Origin: DATBLY01 sp036555125 | GTDB taxonomy: Bacteria; Actinomycetota; UBA4738; HRBIN12 | DNA: 13,119 bases | NCBI GenBank assembly: GCA_036555125.1 | Contig: DATBLY010000123.1 | Coordinates: 1-13,119, forward strand | Direction: 5' to 3' | Shown: piece after piece, positions 1 to 7,290 of the stretch | How the letters are laid out: every line of letters begins with the position of its first letter | How positions within the stretch are numbered: position 1 is the stretch's first letter | Made by a program: the position numbers and the translations under genes | The notes under the pieces: generated by a model | Told to the model about the DNA's origin: nothing | Database searches by the model: none | The model's input: the letters and a program-made list of their open reading frames with translations, nothing else

Positions 1-1983
1 CGCGGTCACGCGCTGCACGAAGTCCGGCGCTGCCTTCGGCACGATCGGCCGGCGCGACAGCAGCGAGTCCGCCTGCGCGGGAACCTTCACTTCGGCCATT
101 GCCGCGAGCGACGCGTCGACCGCCGCGAAGTTGCGCGCGAGGATCGTCTCGCCGCGCTTGCCGTACGAGCGAACGATCGCGTCCTTGATCGCCGCGATCG
201 CCTCCGGCACCGGCAGGATGTCGGCCAGCGCGAAGAAGCATGTCTGCAGGACGGTGTTCACGCGGTTGCCGAGGCCCGCCTCCTTCGCCACGCGGTAGCC
301 GTCGACGACGAAGAAGCGGAGCCCCAGATCGATGATCCTCCGCTGGACCTCGACGGGCAGGTGCTCCCAGACCTCGTCGGGCCCGAAGGGGCTGTTGAGG
401 AGGAACGTCGCACCGCGTTCCGCGACGCCGAGCACGTCGGCACGCTCGAGGTGCTCCCACTGGTGGCATGCGACGAAACTCGCCCTCCGGATCAGGTACG
501 TCGAGCCGATCGGGTGCGGTCCGAACCGCAGATGCGACACGGTCGTCGACCCCGCCTTCTTCGAATCGAAGACGAAGTAGCCCTGGGCGTACAGGTCCGT
601 GTGCTCGCCGATGATCCGGATCGAGTTCCGGTTCGCGCTCACGGTCCCGTCGCTGCCGAGCCCGTAGAACACCGCGCGGACGACGTCGTCGGGCTCGGTG
701 TCGAGGTCCGGGTCGACCGTCAGGCTCAGGCCGGAAACGTCGTCGACGATCCCGACCGTGAAGTGGGGCCGGGGGTCGCTCCGCTCGAGCTCGGCGAACA
801 CGGCCGCCGCCATCGCGGGCGTGAACTCCTTCGAGGCCAGCCCGTAGCGACCCCCGATCACGCGCGGCGCTCCGTCGGCGAAGGTGGCCCGCCCCTCGGC
901 AATCTCCTCGGCGAGCGCGGTCACGACGTCCTGATACAGCGGCTCCCCGAGGGCGCCCGGCTCCTTCGTCCGGTCGAGGACGGCGATCGCCCGGGTCGTG
1001 ACGGGGAGCGACGCGACCAGGGCCTCGGCCGAGAACGGACGGAACAGCCGGACCTTGACGACGCCGACGCGCTCGCCCCGTCCGGCGAGCGCGTCGGCCG
1101 CCTCCTCGGCCGCACCGCACCCCGAGCCCATCATGACGAGGACCCGCTCGGCGTCCGGATGCCCGACGTAGTCGAAGAGCCGGTACGCGCGCTCCGTGCG
1201 TAGGGCGAGCCGGTCCATCGCCGACTGGACCGCGTCGGGGACGGACGCGTGGAACGGGTTCGCCGCCTCGCGGGCCTGGAAGAACACGTCCGGGTTCTGC
1301 GCCGATCCTCGCAGGGACGGGTGGGTCGGGGAGAGGGCGCGGGCGCGGTGCGCATGGACGGCTCGCTCGTCGATCAGCGCCCGGAGGTCGGCATCGTCGA
1401 AGGGCCGGATCTTCGCCACCTCGTGCGAGGTGCGGAAGCCGTCGAAGAAGTGGAGGAACGGGACGCGCGTCTCGAGCGTGGCGGCGTGCGCCACCAGCGC
1501 CAGGTCCTGGGCCTCCTGGACCGAGGACGAGGCGATCATCGCGAAGCCCGTGGTCCGCGCCGCCATCACATCCGAGTGGTCGCCGAAGATCGACAGGGCA
1601 TGGGTCGCGACGGCCCGCGCGGCGACGTGCATCACGAACGGCGTGAGCTCGCCCGCGATCTTGAACATGTTGGGCAGCATCAGGAGCAATCCCTGCGACG
1701 CGGTGAAGGTCGTCGCGAGCGACCCGGCCTGCAGGGCTCCGTGCACCGCCCCGGCGGCCCCGCCCTCGCTCTGCATCTCGATGACCTGTGGAACCGCGCC
1801 CCAGAGGTTCTCGCGCCCCCGGGCCGACCACGCGTCGGCGTGCTCGCCCATCACGGTCGCGGGGGTGATCGGATAGATCGCGATCACCTCCGAGAGCTTG
1901 TGCGCGACGGCCGCAACGGCCTCGTTCGCGTCGATCATCGCGAACGGGCGATGCGCCGTGACGAGCCGTTCCTGCGTCTCCAC
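1..1983 (-). CDS. nifJ: Pyruvate:ferredoxin (flavodoxin) oxidoreductase, N-terminal 661 residues (3' part outside window)
   Basis: This enzyme oxidatively decarboxylates pyruvate with CoA to acetyl-CoA and CO2, passing electrons to ferredoxin or flavodoxin in the cytoplasm. The frame is open without a stop from 1983 to base 1. Visible landmarks are YPITP at residues 37-41 (thiamine diphosphate-binding N-terminal domain), FGDHSDVM, FFDGFRTSHE, and in the gamma-type domain GTVSANRNSIRIIG followed by YAQGYFVFDSKK from residue 465 and VSHLRFG. This order is that of the fused one-chain NifJ type, about 1,170-1,200 residues, rather than the separate-subunit type. The part with the ferredoxin-like 2x[4Fe-4S] domain and the last TPP domain would lie left of base 1. 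I chose GTG 1983; ATG 1938 (MIDANEA) is a possible later start. The gene is divergent from the OsmC-family gene. The family and type are secure; whether the physiological substrate is only pyruvate is inferred. Confidence 0.93.
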   Translation of the reverse strand, partial: METQERLVTAHRPFAMIDANEAVAAVAHKLSEVIAIYPITPATVMGEHADAWSARGRENLWGAVPQVIEMQSEGGAAGAVHGALQAGSLATTFTASQGLLLMLPNMFKIAGELTPFVMHVAARAVATHALSIFGDHSDVMAARTTGFAMIASSSVQEAQDLALVAHAATLETRVPFLHFFDGFRTSHEVAKIRPFDDADLRALIDERAVHAHRARALSPTHPSLRGSAQNPDVFFQAREAANPFHASVPDAVQSAMDRLALRTERAYRLFDYVGHPDAERVLVMMGSGCGAAEEAADALAGRGERVGVVKVRLFRPFSAEALVASLPVTTRAIAVLDRTKEPGALGEPLYQDVVTALAEEIAEGRATFADGAPRVIGGRYGLASKEFTPAMAAAVFAELERSDPRPHFTVGIVDDVSGLSLTVDPDLDTEPDDVVRAVFYGLGSDGTVSANRNSIRIIGEHTDLYAQGYFVFDSKKAGSTTVSHLRFGPHPIGSTYLIRRASFVACHQWEHLERADVLGVAERGATFLLNSPFGPDEVWEHLPVEVQRRIIDLGLRFFVVDGYRVAKEAGLGNRVNTVLQTCFFALADILPVPEAIAAIKDAIVRSYGKRGETILARNFAAVDASLAAMAEVKVPAQADSLLSRRPIVPKAAPDFVQRVTA

Positions 1984-2113
1984 GCCGGGATACTGCCCCT
2001 GCGCCGGCGCGGTCCTCAGGGTCGAAGGTCCCGGGGGATGCGGGTCGATGCGGGCCGGGCAGCGGCGCCCCGATGTCCGATGCTCGGGTCGACGGGCTCG
2101 GGAGGCGATGACG
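1984..2113. promoter_or_regulatory. Divergent intergenic region between nifJ and the OsmC-family gene
   Basis: These 130 bases must hold the promoters of two divergent genes. I see no convincing -10/-35 pair on either strand. What is visible is a short tandem repeat, GATGCGGGTC then GATGCGGGCC at 2037-2056 (exactly 10 bp apart, one helical turn), and two copies of CTCGGG (2083-2088, 2097-2102). These could be regulator contact sites, but such repeats also arise by chance in GC-rich DNA. Confidence 0.3.
2101..2105 (+). promoter_or_regulatory. Ribosome binding site deciding the OsmC-family start
   Basis: GGAGG lies 8 nt before ATG 2114 but only 2 nt before ATG 2108, so it favours the downstream start. 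Confidence 0.6.
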
Positions 2114-2521
2114 ATGACGATCCAGGTTCGACACGAGGGCGAGGACCGGTTCCAGATCCAGATCCGCTCGCATCGGGTGATGGTCGACCAACCCGACACC
2201 GGCGATGCCGGACCGACGCCGACGGAGCTGTTCGTCGCCTCGCTCGCGTCGTGTGCCGCGTTCTACGCCGAGCGGTTCCTCGTCCGGCACGGCGTGGATC
2301 CCGACGGGTTGGGGCTCTCGTGTTCGTACCGGATGGCCGAGGATCGGCCCGCCCGCGTCAGCTCGATCGACCTGTCGATGACGCTTCCGCCCGGCTTCCC
2401 GCCCGAGCTGGAGCGGCGGCTCCGCGCCGTCGTGGAGCGTTGCACGGTGCACAACTCGATCGTCGCACCGCCGACGGTCGCATTGGAGCTCGCGGTGAGC
2501 CGGGACCCGGCCCTGGTCTGA
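2114..2521 (+). CDS. OsmC/Ohr-family protein (putative peroxiredoxin-like)
   Basis: A 135-residue protein of the OsmC/Ohr fold. Members reduce organic hydroperoxides with a pair of cysteines, although many relatives have unknown substrates. It shows the family segment TPTELFVASLASCAAFY with Cys47, and the second conserved cysteine in the RCTVHNSI segment (Cys110), so both redox cysteines are present. Length agrees with the family (about 135-145). Two ATGs in frame are possible, at 2108 and 2114. The Shine-Dalgarno GGAGG at 2101-2105 is only 2 nt from the first but 8 nt from the second, so I chose 2114. It is divergent from nifJ and ends 9 bp before the convergent pdxH stop. A role in protecting the oxygen-sensitive PFOR is an inference from position only. 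It could be a YhfA-like OsmC protein rather than a true Ohr. Confidence 0.85.
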   Translation: MTIQVRHEGEDRFQIQIRSHRVMVDQPDTGDAGPTPTELFVASLASCAAFYAERFLVRHGVDPDGLGLSCSYRMAEDRPARVSSIDLSMTLPPGFPPELERRLRAVVERCTVHNSIVAPPTVALELAVSRDPALV

Positions 2522-2530
2522 GGGGCGAGC

Positions 2531-3190
2531 CTAGGGGGCGAGCCGCTCCACGCGCCAACCCCGAGCTCCGGCGCTGTCACGCGTGAACCGGATCCGGTCG
2601 TGCAGGCGATGCCTGCGGCCCTGCCAGAACTCGATCGTGTCGGGCATCACCACGTAGCCTCCCCAGAACGGGGGCCGCGGGACGACGTCGGTGAACCGAG
2701 CCTCGGCGTCGGCGACGCGACGGACCAGGTCGTCCCGGCCGTGGATGGTCGCGCTCTGCGGTGATGCCCACGCGCCGATCTGCGCGTCGCGCGGCCGGGT
2801 CGCGAAGTACGCGTCGGAGGCGCCATCGTCGATCGGCTCGGCGCGGCCCGTCACGGAGACCTGGCGATCGAGCTCCTTCCATAGGAACACGAGCGCGACG
2901 TGGGCGTTCTCGGCGAGCTGGCGCCCCTTGCGGCTCTCCTGGTTCGTGAAGAACACGAATCCGTGCTCGTCGATCCCGCGGAGCAGGACGTGGCGGACGC
3001 TCGGGCGTCCGTCCGCGTCGGCGGTAGCGAGCGCCATCGCGTTCGGGAGCGGCACCCCCGTCGCCTCCGCCTCGGCGAGCCAGGCGGCGAACGCCCCGAT
3101 CGGGTCCGGACCCAGGTCCTCAGGTTCGAGCTTCCGATCGGCGTGGAAGCCGCTCGGCGCCTGCATGTCACGGGGGTCGGTCGTCACCAC
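2531..3190 (-). CDS. pdxH: Pyridoxamine 5'-phosphate oxidase
   Basis: A 219-residue FMN enzyme that oxidises pyridoxamine or pyridoxine 5'-phosphate to pyridoxal 5'-phosphate (PLP) in the cytoplasm. The N-terminal part has DPIGAFAAWLAEA and PNAMALATAD, the centre has RHVLLRGIDEHGFVFFTN and SRKGRQL (FMN-binding fold), and the C-terminus has the family signature: PDTIEFWQGR, RLHDRIRF and a terminal W-R-V-E-R-L-A-P. Length is normal. The start is one of two adjacent GTG codons, 3190 or 3187; the upstream ATG at 3195 reads only three codons (M-G-W) before TGA. There is no clear Shine-Dalgarno sequence. The gene begins 15 nt after the CCA of tRNA-Arg on the same strand, with no terminator between them, so both may come from one transcript. 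PLP is the cofactor of LysA and ThrC encoded nearby. Confidence 0.93.
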   Translation of the reverse strand: MVTTDPRDMQAPSGFHADRKLEPEDLGPDPIGAFAAWLAEAEATGVPLPNAMALATADADGRPSVRHVLLRGIDEHGFVFFTNQESRKGRQLAENAHVALVFLWKELDRQVSVTGRAEPIDDGASDAYFATRPRDAQIGAWASPQSATIHGRDDLVRRVADAEARFTDVVPRPPFWGGYVVMPDTIEFWQGRRHRLHDRIRFTRDSAGARGWRVERLAP

Positions 3191-3205
3191 CCCATCGTAG
3201 GCGAG

Positions 3206-3280
<75 letters not shown>

Positions 3281-3282
3281 CC

Positions 3283-3299
3283 GTCCGCGGACCGCGGAC
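3283..3299. repeat. 17-bp palindrome GTCCGCGGACCGCGGAC next to the tRNA 5' end
   Basis: Eight-base arms GTCCGCGG and CCGCGGAC are exact reverse complements around a central A. On the plus strand the unit CCGCGGAC occurs here twice (3285-3292 and 3292-3299) and a third time at 3347-3354 in the same 95-bp intergenic region. The palindrome falls in the expected 5' leader of tRNA-Arg, and the third copy lies in the presumed promoter of the response regulator gene. It could be an operator for divergent control, or form a short hairpin in the tRNA leader (7-bp stem, 3-nt loop). It could also be chance in GC-rich DNA. Confidence 0.5.
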
Positions 3300-3307
3300 C
3301 TGTTCGG

Positions 3308-3313
3308 AGTCTA
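3308..3313 (-). promoter_or_regulatory. Possible -10 element of the tRNA-Arg promoter
   Basis: On the minus strand TAGACT, preceded by TTGC, resembles an actinobacterial -10 box (TANNNT). It would place transcription start near 3301, about 20 nt before the tRNA 5' end. No good -35 hexamer is visible at the expected distance, so this is tentative. Confidence 0.4.
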
Positions 3314-3363
3314 GCAACGCGCTCCCGGCCGGTCGGCTGCGCCGTTCCGCGGACGCGCATCGC

Positions 3364-3369
3364 TATCCT
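3364..3369 (+). promoter_or_regulatory. -10 box of a leaderless transcript for the response regulator operon
   Basis: TATCCT ends 6 nt before GTG 3376. Since transcription usually starts 6-8 nt after the -10 box, the mRNA would start at or next to the GTG, which also lacks any Shine-Dalgarno sequence. The same geometry recurs before the phosphoesterase gene at 11307. No clear -35 element is seen. Confidence 0.55.
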
Positions 3370-3375
3370 CGATCC

Positions 3376-3762
3376 GTGGCGGACGCTCCCAGACTCCTGC
3401 TGGTCGACGACGACCCCGTGATCCTGCGGCTCCTGCAGGTCAACTTCCGCCTGGAGGGGTACGAGATCGACACGGCCGCCGACGGCGCCCTGGCGCTCGC
3501 GAGCGCGCAGGAACGACCACCCGACATCGTCGTGCTGGACATGATGCTGCCGGACCTCCCCGGCGAAGAGGTCTGTCGCCGGATGCGGACCACGCCGGAG
3601 CTCGCCGAGGTCCCGGTGATCTTCCTGACCGGACGCACCGAGGGCCCCGATCCCGCCGAGGCGGGGTTGGGTCCCGGGCCGGTCGACCTCATCGCGAAGC
3701 CGTTCGACCCCGCGGACGTCGTCGAGGTGGTCCGTCGCCGCCTGGAGGAGCGGACACCATGA
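3376..3762 (+). CDS. Single-domain response regulator (receiver only)
   Basis: A 128-residue CheY-like receiver with no output domain. The phosphorylation site and its partners are intact: acidic Asp11-Asp12-Asp13, phospho-acceptor Asp55 in VVLDMMLPD, Thr85 in FLTG, and Lys108 in IAKPF. The usual GADDY-type segment before the lysine is replaced by a glycine/proline-rich GLGPGPVDLIAKPF stretch, a variation met in some receiver-only proteins. It could be phosphorylated by a distant histidine kinase and act through protein contacts; no kinase gene is in the window. I chose GTG 3376 because the open frame further upstream runs through the tRNA gene on the other strand and the receiver fold begins here. 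The stop overlaps argS (ATGA), and GGAGGAG at 3744-3750 inside this gene serves as the argS ribosome site, so translation is probably coupled. The partner and output are unknown. Confidence 0.88.
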   Translation: MADAPRLLLVDDDPVILRLLQVNFRLEGYEIDTAADGALALASAQERPPDIVVLDMMLPDLPGEEVCRRMRTTPELAEVPVIFLTGRTEGPDPAEAGLGPGPVDLIAKPFDPADVVEVVRRRLEERTP

Positions 3763-5432
3763 TCGAGGCGCAGCTGGCCGAGTGGTTGAAGGAGGGCCTG
3801 GGCAAGGCCGCGCCGGAGCTGGGGATCGACGGCGACGTTCCCGAGCCGGAGCTGCTCGTGCCGAAGCAGAAGACCCACGGCGACTTCGCCACGAACGTCG
3901 CCCTCGCGCTCGCGAAGCGGGCGGGCCGGCCGCCGCGCGAGGTGGCCGACGCGATCGCGGCTGCGCTGCCGCCGGCGAGCTTCGTCGAACGGATCGAGGT
4001 GGCCGGACCCGGGTTCCTGAACATCTTCACGACCGACGCCTGGCTCTACGACGGGCTGCGGGAGATCGCCCGCCTCGGCGCGGCCTACGGCCGCGCCGAA
4101 CCGACCGGCAGGCGCGTCCAGGTCGAGTTCGTCAGCTCGAACCCGACCGGACCGCTGCACCTCGGTCACGCCCGCAACGCGACGATCGGGGACGCCCTCG
4201 CGTCCCTGCTCGAGCACGCGGGCTGGTCGGTGGAGCGGGAGTACTACTTCAACGACGCCGGCGGGCAGATGGACCGCTTCGGTCGTTCGGTCGAGGCGCG
4301 GTACCTGCAGGCGCTCGGGCGCGACGCCGAGCTCCCCGAGGACGGCTACCGCGGCGACTACGTCGCGGACATCGCGCGTGACATCCTGGCGACCGAGGGC
4401 CCCGCCCTGGCCGATCTGCCGGAACGGGAGCGGTTCGAGCGGCTCCGCGAGCTCGGCGCCGCGCGCATCCTCGCGGGGATCAAGGCCACGCTCGAGCGGT
4501 ACGGGGTCCGGTTCGACGTGTTCCGATCGGAGCGCGAGCTCGCCGACGCCGGAGAGATCCGTGAGGCGATCGAGCGAGTCCGTCGCGCCGGGTACGTCTA
4601 CGAGGCGGACGGGGCCGTGTGGTTCCGCTCGACCGATTTCGGGGACGACAAGGACCGGGTGGCGATCCGCTCCAACGGAACCCACACGTACTTCGGCGCG
4701 GACATCGCCTACATCCTGGACAAGTTCTCCCGCGGGTTCGACCACCTGATCTACGTCTGGGGCGCCGACCACCACGGGACCGTCCCGCGCGTGAAAGGTG
4801 CCGCGCAGGCGCTCGGGTTCGACCCGGACGCGGTCGAGATCGTGCTCTACCAGTTCGTCGCGTTCCTGCGCGGCGGCGTGCCGGTCAAGCTCAGCACCCG
4901 CGCGGGGGAGTTCATCACCCTCGACCAGCTGATCGACGAGGTGGGGACCGATGCGGCCCGCTTCACGCTCCTGCAGTACTCGAACGACTCGGCGATGAAC
5001 TTCGACATCGAGCTCGTCAAGCGCCAGACTATGGAGAACCCCGTCTACTACGTGCAGTACGGCCACGCCCGGATCGCCTCGATCCTGCGCAAGGCGGCCG
5101 GCCAGGGCATCGCCCTCGCGCCGATCGAGGACGTCGACCTCACCTTGCTGGTCGCGGAGCCTGAGCTCGACCTGCTGCGCGGGCTCGCGGACGTGCCCGC
5201 GGCGCTCGCCACCGCGGCGGAACAGCGCGCGCCGCATCGCCTGACGCACCTGTCGCAGGATCTGGCCGCCCGGTTCCACCGCTTCTACACGGAGTGCCGC
5301 GTCGTCTCCGACGACGCGGCACTCACACAGGCCCGGCTGTGGCTCGCCGCGGGGACGAAACAGGTGCTCGCGAACCTGCTCACCCTCGTCGGCGTGTCGG
5401 CACCCGAGTCGATGGAGCGCGACGATGCCTGA
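3759..5432 (+). CDS. argS: Arginyl-tRNA synthetase
   Basis: A 557-residue class I aminoacyl-tRNA synthetase that attaches arginine to tRNA-Arg using ATP. In order: an N-terminal tRNA-recognition domain (about 1-110) with KTHGDFATNVA; the catalytic Rossmann domain with VEFVSSNPTGPLHLGHARN, where HLGH (134-137) is the HIGH motif; YYFNDAGGQM; YVWGADHHG; and at 377-381 KLSTR in place of KMSKS, as is common in ArgRS. The C-terminal helical anticodon-binding (DALR) domain includes VQYGHARIASI and ends with GVSAPESM. Length is normal for bacteria. The start ATG 3759 overlaps the receiver stop by 4 nt and has a strong Shine-Dalgarno sequence 8 nt upstream. The end overlaps lysA by 8 nt. The argS-lysA-hom-thrC-thrB order is familiar in actinobacteria. 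tRNA-Arg(CCG), a substrate, is encoded just upstream on the opposite strand. Confidence 0.97.
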   Translation: MIEAQLAEWLKEGLGKAAPELGIDGDVPEPELLVPKQKTHGDFATNVALALAKRAGRPPREVADAIAAALPPASFVERIEVAGPGFLNIFTTDAWLYDGLREIARLGAAYGRAEPTGRRVQVEFVSSNPTGPLHLGHARNATIGDALASLLEHAGWSVEREYYFNDAGGQMDRFGRSVEARYLQALGRDAELPEDGYRGDYVADIARDILATEGPALADLPERERFERLRELGAARILAGIKATLERYGVRFDVFRSERELADAGEIREAIERVRRAGYVYEADGAVWFRSTDFGDDKDRVAIRSNGTHTYFGADIAYILDKFSRGFDHLIYVWGADHHGTVPRVKGAAQALGFDPDAVEIVLYQFVAFLRGGVPVKLSTRAGEFITLDQLIDEVGTDAARFTLLQYSNDSAMNFDIELVKRQTMENPVYYVQYGHARIASILRKAAGQGIALAPIEDVDLTLLVAEPELDLLRGLADVPAALATAAEQRAPHRLTHLSQDLAARFHRFYTECRVVSDDAALTQARLWLAAGTKQVLANLLTLVGVSAPESMERDDA

Positions 5433-7290
5433 TCCGTCGGCCGATCGGCCGCGCACCGCCGTCGTCGACGGCGAGTCGCCGTGGCCCGCCACGGCGACGT
5501 TCGGGGAGGAGGGGTTGACGATCGGCGGCGCACGCGCCGCCGATCTGGCCGATCGGTTCGGGACGCCGCTGCTCGTCATCGACGAGGAGGACCTGCGCGC
5601 GCGGATGCGGGCGGCCGCCCGCGCCTACCCGCGCGTCCTGTACGCGGTGAAGGCGTTCCTCTCGCGCGGCGCCATCCGCATCGCCCTCGACGAGGGGCTC
5701 GACCTGCTCGCGTCCACGGGCGGCGAGATCGAGGCGTGCCGCCGGGCCGGGGCACCGGCCTCGCGGATCTGGCTCCATGGGCGGAACAAGACCGACCGCG
5801 ACCTGGATCTGGCGGTCCGTGAGGGGATCGGCGCGGTGATCGCGGACGACACCGAGGACCTCCGGCGCCTCGACGCCGCGGCGCGCGACGCCGGTGTCCG
5901 GGTGGGCGTGTTGCTGCGGATCGTCCCGGAGGTCGCGGTCCAGACGCACGAGAAGATCGCGACCGGCCACGAGGCCTCGACGTTCGGGATCCCCCGGTCG
6001 CAGGTCCTCGAGGCGGCGGGGCTCGCGGACGCGTCCCCGGCGCTCGAGCTGCGGGGTCTGCACCTGCACCTGGGATCGCAGATCGGCGAGCTCCAGCCGT
6101 ACCTGCGGGCGATGGACGTCGCGCTGGCGCTCCTCCGCGAGATCCGGGACTCGCTCGGGGTGAGCCTCGGCGTCCTCGACCTGGGCGGCGGGTTCGGCGT
6201 CTCGTACACGGGCGAGGCCGCCCTGCGGCCCGAGGAGGTCGCCGCGCCGATCCGGGGTCACCTCGGGGCCGCGTGCCGGGAGCTCGGCGTCGCCGAGCCG
6301 GAGCTGGCGGTGGAGCCCGGCCGGAGCCTCGTGAGCAACCCCGCCGTCACGCTCTACCGGGTGGGAACCCGGAAGGCCTCGCCCGACGGCGGTCCGGTCG
6401 TCGCGGTCGACGGGGGCATGTCCGACAACATCCGGCCGGCGCTGTACGGGGCTCGCTACGCCGTGGCGTCGGCCGGCCCGGTGGGCGCCGTCGGCCTCCG
6501 AGAGACGACGATCGTCGGCTCGCACTGCGAGTCGGGCGACGTGCTCGCCGACGGGGTGCGGCTCCCCGCCGACGTCGGACGCGGAGATCTGATCGCGTTC
6601 GCGGCCACCGGGGCGTACACGTACAGCCTGGCCAGCAACTACAACCGCGTGGGGCGCCCCGCGGTCGTGGCCGTCCGCGGGGGCGAGGTGACGCCGTGGC
6701 TCCGGCGCGAGGACGCGGCCGACCTCGACCGGCTCGAGCTGTCGCCGAGGCCGGCCGATCGCCCGTCGGCGCCGCCCGACGGGATCGAGATCCGGCCTGC
6801 GCTCCCGCGCGACGCGCGCTCGTACCTCGCGTTCTGGCGGGCGATCGTCGCCGAGGGGCGCGCCGTGCGGACGGAATCGGTCACGAGCCCGGTTCACGTC
6901 TACCGGGCGCGCTTCCGACGGTCCTGGACCGACCGGGAGGCCCAGATCGTCGCGCTCGACGGCCGCCGGGTCGTCGGTCACGTCTACGTGCAGCGAGAGC
7001 TGCACCCGGTCACGCGGCACGTCGCCACGCTGGGGATCGCGGTGGCCGCCGATCGCCGGTCCCGAGGCATCGGTGGCGCGCTGATGGCCGAGGCGATCCG
7101 TTGGGGACGCTCGGTCGGTGTCGAGAAGCTGATGCTCTCGGTCTATCCCTCGAACGCCGCGGCGATCGCGCTGTACCGACGGTTCGGGTTCGTGGACGAG
7201 GGCCGCCTCGTGCGACACTCCCGCAAGTCGTACGGCTACGAGGACGAGGTGCTGATGGCCACCTGGATCGGACCGGAGCCGACGGGATGA
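5425..7290 (+). CDS. lysA: Diaminopimelate decarboxylase fused to a C-terminal GNAT acetyltransferase domain
   Basis: A 621-residue two-domain protein. Residues about 30-430 are a fold-type III PLP decarboxylase that turns meso-diaminopimelate into lysine, the last step of lysine synthesis. The PLP lysine is Lys76 in YAVKAF. HLHLGSQ lies at 213-219, the glycine-rich LDLGGGFGVSY follows, the EPGRSLV segment is present, and the active-site cysteine is Cys368 in HCESGD, with GAYTYSLASNYN after it. After a Pro/Ala-rich linker, residues about 453-616 form a GNAT domain: GIEIRPALPRD, then acetyl-CoA motif RRSRGIGGAL (544 onwards), then NAAAIALYRRFGFVDEG. LysA proteins are usually about 410-460 residues, so the extra domain is unusual. 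The GNAT part has no plausible start of its own, so this is one polypeptide. GGAG lies 7 nt before ATG 5425. The acceptor of the GNAT domain is unknown. Confidence 0.95.
   Translation: MPDPSADRPRTAVVDGESPWPATATFGEEGLTIGGARAADLADRFGTPLLVIDEEDLRARMRAAARAYPRVLYAVKAFLSRGAIRIALDEGLDLLASTGGEIEACRRAGAPASRIWLHGRNKTDRDLDLAVREGIGAVIADDTEDLRRLDAAARDAGVRVGVLLRIVPEVAVQTHEKIATGHEASTFGIPRSQVLEAAGLADASPALELRGLHLHLGSQIGELQPYLRAMDVALALLREIRDSLGVSLGVLDLGGGFGVSYTGEAALRPEEVAAPIRGHLGAACRELGVAEPELAVEPGRSLVSNPAVTLYRVGTRKASPDGGPVVAVDGGMSDNIRPALYGARYAVASAGPVGAVGLRETTIVGSHCESGDVLADGVRLPADVGRGDLIAFAATGAYTYSLASNYNRVGRPAVVAVRGGEVTPWLRREDAADLDRLELSPRPADRPSAPPDGIEIRPALPRDARSYLAFWRAIVAEGRAVRTESVTSPVHVYRARFRRSWTDREAQIVALDGRRVVGHVYVQRELHPVTRHVATLGIAVAADRRSRGIGGALMAEAIRWGRSVGVEKLMLSVYPSNAAAIALYRRFGFVDEGRLVRHSRKSYGYEDEVLMATWIGPEPTG

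Noticed and set aside
2522..2545. Direct repeat GGGGCGAGCC between the OsmC-family gene and pdxH
   Set aside because: Two short GC-rich copies largely inside the pdxH 3' end; no hairpin and no T-run, so not a terminator, and chance is a sufficient explanation.
361..2586. Plus-strand open frames of 280 and 445 residues in the left part
   Set aside because: They oppose the nifJ frame, which is open through to base 1 and carries PFOR motifs. The second also runs out of frame through the OsmC-family gene.
3283..3299. Palindrome read as a Rho-independent terminator
   Set aside because: No T-run follows on either strand, and it lies between divergent promoters where a terminator is not expected.
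4887..4901. Apparent loss of KMSKS in arginyl-tRNA synthetase (KLSTR)
   Set aside because: Degenerate KMSKS is common in this family, so it is not a sign of inactivity.
3363..5579. 738-residue open frame on the minus strand opposite argS
   Set aside because: It mirrors argS codon by codon in GC-rich DNA, is full of Arg/Pro/Gly/Val with no recognisable fold, and argS is certain from motifs and length.
5380..7218. 612-residue minus-strand open frame opposite lysA
   Set aside because: Same shadow effect; no domain, no ribosome site, and the plus strand encodes a recognisable enzyme.
6781..7290. Separate GNAT gene behind lysA
   Set aside because: No stop before it, no start codon near the domain boundary and no ribosome site; the frame is continuous with lysA.
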